14,866 bases of DNA from UBA1181 sp045639525 (GTDB taxonomy: Bacteria > Bacteroidota > Bacteroidia > Bacteroidales > Paludibacteraceae): assembly GCA_045639525.1 (NCBI GenBank), contig JAZUDI010000013.1, forward strand, positions 1-14,866, read 5' to 3'. The notes beneath the pieces are model-generated. The model made no database searches, had not been told where the DNA came from, and was given only the letters and a program-made list of their open reading frames with translations. Numbering within the stretch: the stretch's first letter is position 1; each line of letters opens with the position of its first letter. A program made the translations under genes and the position numbers. This document shows positions 8,058-14,849 of this stretch, piece by piece.

Positions 8058-8076
8058 TGATTCTGTATTTAGAAGT

Positions 8077-8143
8077 AAAAAAGGGAATCGGAGACATTGA
8101 GCAAACACAGTTTCGATGATGCTTTTTAGACTCTCCAATTCCC
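8077..8143 (-). terminator. terminator-like attenuator between pstS and pstC
   Basis: Read on the minus strand, GGGAATTGGAGA (8143-8132) pairs with TCTCCGATTCCC (8094-8083), 12 pairs with one U-G wobble, followed directly by six U (8082-8077). The 37-nt loop can form a smaller inner stem (AAAC/GTTT). The hairpin starts 16 bp after the pstS stop and ends 19 bp before the pstC start chosen here. Because pstC has no promoter of its own that I can see, the hairpin probably allows partial read-through, giving more PstS than PstCAB. Confidence 0.75.
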
Positions 8144-8159
8144 GCTTTTTTAGAGTTGC

Positions 8160-8984
8160 TTATTTAGATAGCTCGATATAACCAATTTCAGAAACAATCT
8201 TTTGCCCCTCAGGCGATAATATATAGTCAATGAATGGCGAAACCTCATCCTTTTTGTTCAAAGTATAGTATAGGAATAGAGGACGCACGATTGGGTACGC
8301 TTTGCTTTTGGCGTTCGCCTTTGTTGGTTCCACAAAAGTCTTTCCGTTATCGTATGAAACCGATACGGCTTTCACTTTGCTGTTTAAGTAGGCTAAACCG
8401 ACATAACCGATTGCTCCGGGTGTTTGACTAACCGACTGGACAACAGCTCCGGTGGCTGGCATACTCATAACGCCGCTCTTGTAGTTTTTATTCTTCAGCA
8501 CACTTGTCTTAAAAAACTCGTAAGTGCCGGAAGAGGTTTCGCGTGAATAGGTGACAATTGGCATATTAGGTCCTCCCACCTGATTCCAGTTGGTAATCTT
8601 ACCTGTGTAGATATCAGATAACTCTTCTCTGGTAAGATTCTTCACTGGATTAGAGGGGTTGATAATCACCGCAAGAGCATCGTATGCGATGATTACCTCC
8701 TTGCTCGTTTTCCCTGCTTCGTTGATCTTCTTCTTTTCGTCGAATTTCATCTTGCGGGAAGCCATTGCGATGTCTGTACTGCCCTCAATTAAAGCTGATA
8801 TGCCAACGCCGGAACCACCTCCAATGACTGACACCGATCGTTTTTTGTCTCCATTCATATAACTCTCCGCCTCTTTCTGAACAAGAGGCAAACAGGTATC
8901 TGATCCTTTGATTTTCTGTGCGTAACCGGTAAATCCACTTAACGACAACATTACGCTTGTTGCCAAAACAATCATCTTTTTCAT
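8160..8984 (-). CDS. pstS: periplasmic phosphate-binding protein PstS
   Basis: Protein of 274 residues. A signal peptide ends at GYA-Q (cleavage about 22/23); there is no lipobox cysteine, so the mature protein is probably soluble in the periplasm. It captures phosphate and delivers it to PstCA. Phosphate-contact segments known for PstS are visible: KGSDT (26-30), GGGSGVG (55-61), STDIAMASR (69-77) and SRETSSGT (147-154), so the binding site looks complete. It lies 31 bp after the porin gene and is followed by a hairpin before pstC. It belongs to the short PstS type, smaller than E. coli PstS (about 320 residues in the mature form). Confidence 0.96.
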   Translation of the reverse strand: MKKMIVLATSVMLSLSGFTGYAQKIKGSDTCLPLVQKEAESYMNGDKKRSVSVIGGGSGVGISALIEGSTDIAMASRKMKFDEKKKINEAGKTSKEVIIAYDALAVIINPSNPVKNLTREELSDIYTGKITNWNQVGGPNMPIVTYSRETSSGTYEFFKTSVLKNKNYKSGVMSMPATGAVVQSVSQTPGAIGYVGLAYLNSKVKAVSVSYDNGKTFVEPTKANAKSKAYPIVRPLFLYYTLNKKDEVSPFIDYILSPEGQKIVSEIGYIELSK

Positions 8985-9015
8985 ACTATATGAATTTTAT
9001 GTTAGTATTTTTATT

Positions 9016-10314
9016 TTAGAATTTGTACTGAGCACGAAGCGTGAAGAGGTTATCTTTCACATCAGAGTCGTAACCCTTGACGTTTTTGCTCTTTTCGTTT
9101 CTGTTCCACTCATAGTAGGCGGTAAAACGGAGGTTGCTCATCGCCCTCCATATGATTCCGGCACCTACGGTTCGTTGCGCGAGATCAGCTTTGCCGGATC
9201 CGTTTAATCCCACTTCATTGTTCCTTAATCTTCGATTGGCGTCATAGGTGTCGTATTTGGCGACAAGAGAGAGTGGAGAAGGACCTAAATCTTGTACTAT
9301 CATGACATACCATCCACTAAAGTCTCGCATATAGGTGTCGGTTTTACCATTCTCGTTGCCGTTGGGACTCTTGGTGTCGCTCTGAGAGCCAGGCTGCTTG
9401 CCAAAGACATACTCAGCCATCAGTTTAGTCATACCCGCGTTGGATGAGATGTTTAAAGCACCGTGGAATCCGATGTATTCACGTTTAGCGTATTGTCCAT
9501 AATTTGTGTCGGAACTGTCTGCGACGAAAGAGCGTCCCTCCATTTGGTAAACATTCTTTGTTCCTTGAAATACGCCTCCGTTGTAGTAGGAGACGCCACA
9601 TTCCATCTCTCCTTTGCCGTCGAGATTTTTCTTTAAACTCAACTTCCCGATAAAATCAGGCCGTGAGTTCGATTCTTGTTTCAATCCATTTCCCGCAAAG
9701 GCGCCCGCTTGAAGTTTTAAGAAAGACAACGGAGACTCCTTGGGTGCTGCCAAAGTCAACATGACACCAAGATCCTTCTCGTCTGGGAACAGTTTATTGC
9801 ACATGGTGGAGTATTCGGGAGATTCCCTTGTGCTGGATGAGTAGCCTAATTCGTAGCCGAACGGACGGTCGAAGATACCCAACTGGATAGAGCAACTTTT
9901 AGCCCATGGGTCACACACATTGAAATAGGCATTCTTGGTCGAGACGCCCTTCTCTGTGATATCCATTTCAAACACCGCATTGGCGATTCCTTTGCTATAT
10001 GCCACTTTCAATCTTCCTCTGCGAATACCGAAACGTCCGTATCCTTTACCGTCGTTTTCTGTCGAACTCTTCTCGTTCGTATGGTTTCCTACTTTGGTTG
10101 ATCCTTTTTCCTGGGCATACTGGTACTGGGCCTGAACATAACCCGAAATTTTAAGATTGCTGAGTTTGCTCATCTTGCTTTCAAGAATGCCTGTCCTCTC
10201 TTCCAACTTCTCCATCGGAGTCTTTTCAGGTTCATCCAGCATTGGGGTAACTTCCTGCGCATTTGCGGTCGCTAAACAGAATAGCGAAGACGCCAACAAA
10301 ATTTCTTTTCTCAT
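9016..10314 (-). CDS. OprP/OprO-like phosphate-selective outer-membrane porin
   Basis: Protein of 432 residues. A signal peptide ends near ATANA-Q (19/20). A short helical coiled-coil-like stretch follows (about 33-55, EKLEERTGILESKMSKLSNL), then a beta-barrel from about residue 55 (KISGYVQAQYQY) with alternating polar and aromatic strands, including GRFGIRRGRLKVAY and QLGIFDRPFGYELGYSSSTR. It ends in YKF, the terminal aromatic signature of outer-membrane barrels. OprP and OprO of Pseudomonas form trimeric anion channels selective for phosphate and polyphosphate. Being the first gene of the operon with pstSCAB-phoU supports a phosphate-uptake role. Its promoter carries a long row of Pho-box-like repeats. 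Substrate selectivity itself cannot be read from the sequence. Confidence 0.9.
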   Translation of the reverse strand: MRKEILLASSLFCLATANAQEVTPMLDEPEKTPMEKLEERTGILESKMSKLSNLKISGYVQAQYQYAQEKGSTKVGNHTNEKSSTENDGKGYGRFGIRRGRLKVAYSKGIANAVFEMDITEKGVSTKNAYFNVCDPWAKSCSIQLGIFDRPFGYELGYSSSTRESPEYSTMCNKLFPDEKDLGVMLTLAAPKESPLSFLKLQAGAFAGNGLKQESNSRPDFIGKLSLKKNLDGKGEMECGVSYYNGGVFQGTKNVYQMEGRSFVADSSDTNYGQYAKREYIGFHGALNISSNAGMTKLMAEYVFGKQPGSQSDTKSPNGNENGKTDTYMRDFSGWYVMIVQDLGPSPLSLVAKYDTYDANRRLRNNEVGLNGSGKADLAQRTVGAGIIWRAMSNLRFTAYYEWNRNEKSKNVKGYDSDVKDNLFTLRAQYKF

Positions 10315-10341
10315 AACTTTATTGTTATTATTTATCTACGG

Positions 10342-10421
10342 CAAAATTCACCCAATCGTGTTTCATAGATATTAAGGGATGGTTACAATAATGTAACAGA
10401 GATATTACGTTGTTGTTTCAA
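10342..10421 (-). promoter_or_regulatory. Pho-box promoter of the porin-pst-phoU operon
   Basis: Read on the minus strand, six 7-bp elements occur at an exact 11-bp period: TTGAAAC (10421-10415), ACGTAAT (10410-10404), CTGTTAC (10399-10393), TTGTAAC (10388-10382), CCTTAAT (10377-10371) and ATGAAAC (10366-10360). After exactly 10 bp comes GAATTTTG (10349-10342), one base off the -7 consensus TAnnTTTG and followed by C. The porin ATG lies 27 bp further. The 7+4 bp period and the 10-bp distance to the -7/-10 box are those of E. coli Pho boxes bound by PhoB. No -33 TTTG is present, as expected for an activator-dependent promoter. Confidence 0.75.
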
Positions 10422-10445
10422 GAAACCCCTGCTGTCGCTACATAC

Positions 10446-10478
10446 AAAAAGAGGGCGTATCGTTTTTGATACACCCTC
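10446..10478 (-). terminator. intrinsic terminator of the PiT transporter operon
   Basis: On the minus strand GAGGGTGTATC (10478-10468) pairs with GATACGCCCTC (10461-10451), 11 pairs with one U-G wobble and a 6-nt A-rich loop, followed by five U. The wobble would be a mismatch on the other strand. It begins 21 bp after the stop codon of the PiT gene. Confidence 0.88.
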
Positions 10479-10499
10479 ATTGAAAGTAGGTTTTGCGTT

Positions 10500-12755
10500 T
10501 TAATTCATATTTCCCGCGAACTTGTTCATACCTCGGATCATGTGGCGAAGCGAGCCGATCAATTCTTGGGACTCTTGAAGAATGTGGACGGTCAGCAGCA
10601 TCGTGTTAAGATTGTCTTCGCTGTTTTGCATGGTGTCCAATAATTCTTTCCTGTCGGTCGAAATCTCTCTTTGCAGCGCCATGCTGTCGTCTCGTAGTTT
10701 CTCCGCGTCTGTGAAATCTCCGGATCGCAACATCTCATAGCACCTTTCATAGACGGAGATGACGTTGTCCCTCGTGGCGGTGAATCGTTTTCTGTAAATA
10801 TCAGGCATCGGAGAGAAACTGTTGCCGATGTGGTCTCTGATCGGATCGTTGATTCTCTTCAATCCGTAAAGCATCTGGTGGCAAGAGTTGATGCCAAGAA
10901 AATACCATGTGTTTCTCGGAATAATGGTCATGGGTTTCAATTTCCGCATGGCGATGATCTCTTTCCTTCTCTGTTTCTTGAGTTCGATGCGCTCCTCCTC
11001 AATGAGGTGAGAACCCTTTTTCAGAGACCTGTATTTCTCGGATAGGAAGCCCTCCGTGGCGTTTTGGTAGGCGTCGATGACGAATTTGAGTCTTTGGGCG
11101 TTGCCTATGCGTATGTGGTCGCAAAGTAGTTGCCAAATCTCCTCTTGGTTCTCGCTGGCGAGAATCTTTTGGAATTGGATATCCTCATCTTTCGATTTCT
11201 CTTTGTAGTTTAGGTTGCTTCGGATAATGATGATGAGTACGATGACGATGGCGATAAACATCACGATGTAACCTCCGAAATACATAGCCGTGGTGATCAG
11301 CGCGCACGAGAAAAACGCGGCTCCGGCGGTGATGAACCAACCACCAATCACACTTAATACGCCGGTGATTCTGAATACAGCGGATTCTCTGGTCCAAGCA
11401 CGGTCAGCAAGGCTAGCGCCCATTGCGACCATAAAGGTGACGTATGTTGTGGAGAGAGGAAGTTTGAATGAGGTACCCAGTGCTACCAGTAATCCAGCCA
11501 GCACTAAGTTTACGGATGCCCTTACCATATCGAATGCGGCGTTGTTTTCCTTCGATGTCTCAATCCGTTGAAACCTCTTGTCGATCCATCGGCTTACGCT
11601 TGGGGGAACGAGGGGAGCGAGCGCGTTAGAGATCTTGGCGGATAGACGGACGAGGGAACGTGCGGCTGCGGAAGAACCAAACATCTCTTCTCCGTCAGAT
11701 TGACTGCTGAGGTCAACGCTGGTCTTCACCACATTTTTCGCCTTTTTTGAAAATATCAAAGATAGAACCATTATAGTTCCCGCGATGAGAAGAAATAGGA
11801 TAGGGGTATGAGCGGTTTGTTGTAACGCCTCCATGCTGAAGGTGTGGACATCTCCGCCACCTGCATTTTGCCACTCAATATAAGAGTCTATGCCTGTGAG
11901 GGGTACACCTACGAAATTCACCAAATCGTTTCCTGCGAATGCCATGGCCAATGCGAATGTGCCCATTAAGACCACCACTTTGAGAATATTGACCTTCAGC
12001 AGTGACAAAATAGCCATTACGCACACCATGGCGGCCAAACAAACAGAGAGAATAATCCATGTGTTATCGTTGATGGACTGTTTCAAAACGGGGGTCATTA
12101 GTGTTGATCCCTTCAACCCTTTGATTAGTAAGAACCAGATGATGGAAGTGGCTGATAATCCGCCAAATAGAATGGTCTTAAAGGATCTGTTCTGTGGTTC
12201 CACAAATGTGAATACCAATCTGCTCAACCACATCACGATCGTACCGAAGAGGAAGGCTACCGCCACCGACAAAAATATCGCGAGAATGACGGAGAGCGCT
12301 TTGTCCGTGTTCAGTAATTCTCCAAAGCCGAGAAACACGCCATCCGCATTCGTGACGCCATGGGCTATCTTTATGATGGTCAACGCGAATGCGCCACCCA
12401 ACAATTCGAAAACCATAGAGACGGTGGTGGAGGTTGGCATGCCGAATGTGTTGAATATATCTAGCAGGATCACATCCGTGACCATCACGCAGAGAAAGAT
12501 ACACATCACCTCGTAGAAGGAGAAGTATTGCGGAGAGAAGATGCCGTGTCTAGCGACATCCATCATACCATTGCTCGACGCCGCTCCAGCGAATACGCCT
12601 ATGGAGGCGATGATAATGATTGTTTTGTATTTCGCGGCCTTTGCACCAATGGCTGAGTTGACAAAGTTGACGGCATCGTTACTAACGCCTACTACAAGGT
12701 CGAAAACCGCTAGAACACATAAAAATATGACGATTCCTAAATAAATTATATCCAT
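10500..12755 (-). CDS. PiT-family inorganic phosphate transporter with C-terminal cytosolic helical domain
   Basis: Protein of 751 residues, an inner-membrane secondary carrier that takes up phosphate with H+ or Na+. The two inverted PiT repeats are seen: GVSNDAVNFVNSAIG (23-37) with FGMPTSTTVS in the first half, and FAGNDLVNFVGVPL (from 273, N276-D277) with LPLSTTYVTFMVAMGAS in the second. The last membrane helix is at about 495-513. The remaining 235 or so residues are charged and helical, with a terminal part (EISTDRKELLDTMQNSEDNL onward) resembling PhoU/DUF47 helices; E. coli PitA (499 residues) has no such tail. The tail may sense phosphate status or partner with PhoU; this is inference. 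The gene follows a 34-codon membrane microprotein gene by 10 bp and shares its Pho-box promoter; it ends at a strong terminator. Length is usual for Bacteroidetes members of the family. Confidence 0.93.
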   Translation of the reverse strand: MDIIYLGIVIFLCVLAVFDLVVGVSNDAVNFVNSAIGAKAAKYKTIIIIASIGVFAGAASSNGMMDVARHGIFSPQYFSFYEVMCIFLCVMVTDVILLDIFNTFGMPTSTTVSMVFELLGGAFALTIIKIAHGVTNADGVFLGFGELLNTDKALSVILAIFLSVAVAFLFGTIVMWLSRLVFTFVEPQNRSFKTILFGGLSATSIIWFLLIKGLKGSTLMTPVLKQSINDNTWIILSVCLAAMVCVMAILSLLKVNILKVVVLMGTFALAMAFAGNDLVNFVGVPLTGIDSYIEWQNAGGGDVHTFSMEALQQTAHTPILFLLIAGTIMVLSLIFSKKAKNVVKTSVDLSSQSDGEEMFGSSAAARSLVRLSAKISNALAPLVPPSVSRWIDKRFQRIETSKENNAAFDMVRASVNLVLAGLLVALGTSFKLPLSTTYVTFMVAMGASLADRAWTRESAVFRITGVLSVIGGWFITAGAAFFSCALITTAMYFGGYIVMFIAIVIVLIIIIRSNLNYKEKSKDEDIQFQKILASENQEEIWQLLCDHIRIGNAQRLKFVIDAYQNATEGFLSEKYRSLKKGSHLIEEERIELKKQRRKEIIAMRKLKPMTIIPRNTWYFLGINSCHQMLYGLKRINDPIRDHIGNSFSPMPDIYRKRFTATRDNVISVYERCYEMLRSGDFTDAEKLRDDSMALQREISTDRKELLDTMQNSEDNLNTMLLTVHILQESQELIGSLRHMIRGMNKFAGNMN

Positions 12756-12765
12756 AATGTTGCAG

Positions 12766-12870
12766 TTAAAATACGATTAAGTAAACGATGAGTGCCACAA
12801 GAATGAGAATGACGGCTAGACGGCAATAGTCGTAAATCCGTTGAATTTTTTTTGCTCTTTTTATATCCAT
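12766..12870 (-). CDS. single-helix membrane microprotein upstream of the PiT transporter
   Basis: An ATG-started frame of 34 codons ending in TAA. The N-terminus is basic (MDIKRAKKIQRIYDYCR, residues 1-17), the rest is one continuous membrane helix (LAVILILVALIVYLIVF, 18-34), so the positive-inside rule places the N-terminus in the cytosol. It lies 10 bp upstream of the PiT gene start and begins 22 bp after a -7 box, the same leader length as in the two other Pho promoters here (20 and 27 bp). If it were not translated, the PiT leader would be about 130 nt with no other explanation. I do not recognise a family. By analogy with KdpF or CydX, small helices encoded beside a membrane complex, it may bind and stabilise or tune the PiT carrier; that is inference. 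Confidence 0.65.
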   Translation of the reverse strand: MDIKRAKKIQRIYDYCRLAVILILVALIVYLIVF

Positions 12871-12892
12871 ACTGATAAGTTTTTGTTTGATG

Positions 12893-12950
12893 CAAAAGTG
12901 GATCTCTTGTGTTAAGCGATGATTGCAAAATGGTTACATTCTTGTTACAA
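12893..12950 (-). promoter_or_regulatory. Pho-box promoter of the microprotein-PiT operon
   Basis: On the minus strand four 7-bp elements stand at an exact 11-bp period: TTGTAAC (12950-12944), ATGTAAC (12939-12933), TTGCAAT (12928-12922) and GCTTAAC (12917-12911). Exactly 10 bp later comes CACTTTTG (12900-12893) followed by C, one base off the -7 consensus. The design equals that of the porin operon promoter, and the last two elements share the CATC spacer and CTTAA core found there. Confidence 0.72.
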
Positions 12951-12970
12951 AATTGGCTTTGAGAGGACTC

Positions 12971-13017
12971 TTTTCATCAAATTGTAATAAGTTCGAAATA
13001 TTTGTGTCATAACTTTG
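12971..13017 (+). promoter_or_regulatory. Pho-box-like promoter of the Na+/phosphate cotransporter gene
   Basis: TAACTTTG (13010-13017) followed by C is a perfect -7 box, 20 bp before the ATG at 13038. Exactly 10 bp upstream, at an 11-bp period on the plus strand, are TCGAAAT (12993-12999), TTGTAAT (12982-12988) and TTTTCAT (12971-12977). The middle element is one base off the consensus of the other two promoters; the outer two are weaker. The -7 box is well supported, the operator part moderately. Confidence 0.6.
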
Positions 13018-13037
13018 CCTCCGTAATCGTTAGAATT

Positions 13038-14720
13038 ATGGACACAGTTTTGAATTTGCTCTCTTTGTTGGGCTCGTTGGGACTCTTCTTGTTTGGTATG
13101 AAAACAATGAGTGAAGGGTTGGAGAAACTTGCGGGTGAACGTCTTCGTAACATTTTGGCGGCGATGACAAAGAACCGCGTGATGGGTGTGTTGACAGGTA
13201 TTACCGTCACGGCTCTGATCCAGTCCTCTTCCGCGACGACGGTGATGGTGGTCTCCTTTGTCAATGCGGGATTGATGACACTCTCCCAGGCGATTGGTGT
13301 GATTATGGGAGCCAATGTGGGTACTACGGTGACCGCGTGGATCATCTCCGCCATTGGTTTTAAGGTAAATATCTCCGCATTCGCGTTGCCGCTCTTGGCG
13401 GTTGGAATCATCTTTGTGTTTGGCGGAAATTCTAAAAGGAAATCCTTCGGAGAATTTATATACGGATTCTCCTTCTTGCTGATGGGACTTAGCTTCTTGC
13501 AGCACTCCGCGAATGATTTGGATATTGGCACCATGGTGGCGTCGTTGTTGGCCCGTGTGGCGGATGGCGGATTCTTGACGGTCCTATTGTTCGTGATCAT
13601 CGGTGCGTTGGTCACCATGTTGGTGCAAGCCTCCGCCGCGACGATGGCGATTACCTTGATGCTCTTCGATATGCAGATTCCCGGATTTGGTTTGGAGCAG
13701 GCAGCCGCTCTGGCCATGGGACAAAATATCGGAACGACCATTACCGCCTTCATAGCCTCGTTCACCGCCAATACACAAGCACGCCGCGCCGCTTTGGCCC
13801 ACATGTTCTTCAATGTCTTTGGTGTCCTTGTCGTTTTGGTGATATTCTATCCTTTCTGCGATGCGGTCAACTGGTTTGTGGAGAGTGTAATGAAGGTCTC
13901 TGATAATGATTTGTATAAACTTTCCACCTTCCATACGGCCTTTAATATCTTCAATACATTGCTATTGATCGGCTTTGTTCACCAGATTGAACGTTTCGTT
14001 TGCCGTATTCTCCCAAGCAAGGAGGAGGCGGAAGAACCAAGGCTTCGTTATGTGTCGGGCGGCCTTTTGTCAACGGCGGAACTCTCCATTTTCCAAGCTC
14101 GCAATGAAATCGGGGTGATGGCCGAGCGATGCCATAAGATGTTGGGGATGGTCAACGAGGCGTTGACGGTGGAAAAGGATAGTGATTTTGAGAAGGTTTA
14201 CAAAAGGGTGGAGCATTATGAGCAGATCACGGACAATATGGAGGATGAGATCGCGAATTATCTCCGTAGGGTGAGTGAAGGAAGACTCTCCGCCACTTCG
14301 AAAAATCAAATTACGCACATGCTCCGCGAGGTGGATGATTTGGAGTCGGTAGGCGACTCGATGTTCCACTTGGTCCGTACATTGGCACGAAAAAGGAAAC
14401 ATGAACAAGTGCCTTTCACGGAAGATCAGATGAAGAAGATCAACGAGATGGTCGATCTGACGGACAAGGCTTTGTCGCAGCTCTATTTTATCGTGAAGCG
14501 AGAGGAAAACACACCTGTTGATCTAACGCCAAGTTATGCGGTGGAGAATGAAATCAATGCGCTTCGGAAACAGTGTAGAAACGAAAATATAGAGGCGGTC
14601 AATTCGGGTGCGTACAGTTATCGCTTAGGAACATTCTATAATGACTTTATCTCCGAATGTGAGAAGATAGGTGATTATGTGGTCAATGTGGTCCAGGATG
14701 CGGCTGCTATGAATGAATAA
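13038..14720 (+). CDS. Na+/phosphate cotransporter (NptA/YjbB type) with C-terminal PhoU-like domain
   Basis: Protein of 560 residues from the start chosen here. It belongs to the Na/Pi cotransporter family (NptA, YjbB), inner-membrane carriers that couple phosphate to sodium. The two family repeats carry QSSSATT (62-68) and QASAATMA (197-204), each followed by a GxNxGTT motif (GANVGTTVTA and GQNIGTTITA). About eight membrane helices are followed from around residue 340 by a cytosolic helical PhoU-like domain with LREVDDLESVGDSMFHL and ECEKIGDYVVNVV. In E. coli YjbB overproduction promotes phosphate export, so direction of transport is not certain. An in-frame ATG at 13002 would add 12 residues, but it lies upstream of the -7 box at 13010-13017, so 13038 (MDTVLNLL) is preferred. 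It is transcribed divergently from the PiT operon. Confidence 0.93.
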   Translation: MDTVLNLLSLLGSLGLFLFGMKTMSEGLEKLAGERLRNILAAMTKNRVMGVLTGITVTALIQSSSATTVMVVSFVNAGLMTLSQAIGVIMGANVGTTVTAWIISAIGFKVNISAFALPLLAVGIIFVFGGNSKRKSFGEFIYGFSFLLMGLSFLQHSANDLDIGTMVASLLARVADGGFLTVLLFVIIGALVTMLVQASAATMAITLMLFDMQIPGFGLEQAAALAMGQNIGTTITAFIASFTANTQARRAALAHMFFNVFGVLVVLVIFYPFCDAVNWFVESVMKVSDNDLYKLSTFHTAFNIFNTLLLIGFVHQIERFVCRILPSKEEAEEPRLRYVSGGLLSTAELSIFQARNEIGVMAERCHKMLGMVNEALTVEKDSDFEKVYKRVEHYEQITDNMEDEIANYLRRVSEGRLSATSKNQITHMLREVDDLESVGDSMFHLVRTLARKRKHEQVPFTEDQMKKINEMVDLTDKALSQLYFIVKREENTPVDLTPSYAVENEINALRKQCRNENIEAVNSGAYSYRLGTFYNDFISECEKIGDYVVNVVQDAAAMNE

Positions 14721-14726
14721 CAATTG

Positions 14727-14758
14727 GAGGGTGTATCAAAATTGATATGCCCTCTTTT
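14727..14758 (+). terminator. intrinsic terminator of the Na+/phosphate cotransporter gene
   Basis: GAGGGTGTATCA (14727-14738) pairs with TGATATGCCCTC (14743-14754): 12 pairs, two of them G-U wobbles on the plus strand, with a 4-nt loop and four T after it. It starts 6 bp after the stop codon. Its sequence is nearly the same as that of the terminator at 10446-10478 read on the minus strand. Confidence 0.88.
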
Positions 14759-14783
14759 CGTATAAAAGCCACCGAAAAGAGTG

Positions 14784-14818
14784 AAAAAAAAGCCCCAACT
14801 TTCACAAGCTGAGGCTTT
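14784..14818 (-). terminator. intrinsic terminator for a gene to the right, minus strand
   Basis: On the minus strand AAAGCCTCAGCTT (14818-14806) pairs with AAGTTGGGGCTTT (14801-14789): 13 pairs with two G-U wobbles, closed by a GTGA (GNRA-type) tetraloop and followed by five U. Both wobbles would be mismatches on the plus strand. This predicts a convergent gene beyond 14819; a TAA at 14863-14861 could be its stop codon. Confidence 0.75.
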
Positions 14819-14824
14819 GTAGTC

Positions 14825-14849
14825 TCATAAAGATTTTGTATCTTTATGA
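14825..14849. repeat. perfect 10-bp inverted repeat at the window edge
   Basis: TCATAAAGAT (14825-14834) and ATCTTTATGA (14840-14849) are perfect complements with a 5-nt spacer. The pattern could be an operator, part of a terminator region or an element end; it is cut off from its context by the window edge. A TTTG at 14816-14819 followed after 19 bp by TATCTTTA (14839-14846) also resembles a plus-strand promoter, with an ATG at 14846 overlapping it, so the two readings conflict. Confidence 0.5.

Noticed and set aside
8058..8138. 27-residue N-terminal extension of PstC from the ATG at 8138
   Set aside because: The start codon sits inside the terminator stem and the extension has no resemblance to a PstC N-terminus; Met at 8057 fits the family.
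11890..12516. 208-codon plus-strand frame opposite the PiT gene
   Set aside because: An antisense shadow of a well-supported membrane transporter; composition reflects the complement of PiT codons.
12746..12928. 60-codon minus-strand frame overlapping the microprotein region
   Set aside because: Low-complexity, Ser/His/Leu-rich composition with no hydrophobic pattern; it is in a different frame from the 34-codon microprotein and starts upstream of the proposed -7 box.
13002..13037. 12-residue N-terminal extension of the Na/Pi cotransporter from the ATG at 13002
   Set aside because: It precedes the perfect -7 box at 13010-13017, so it would not be on the transcript; the product also starts more naturally with MDTVLNLL.
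13007..13813. 268-codon minus-strand frame opposite the Na/Pi cotransporter
   Set aside because: Shadow of the real gene on the plus strand; no promoter or family motif.
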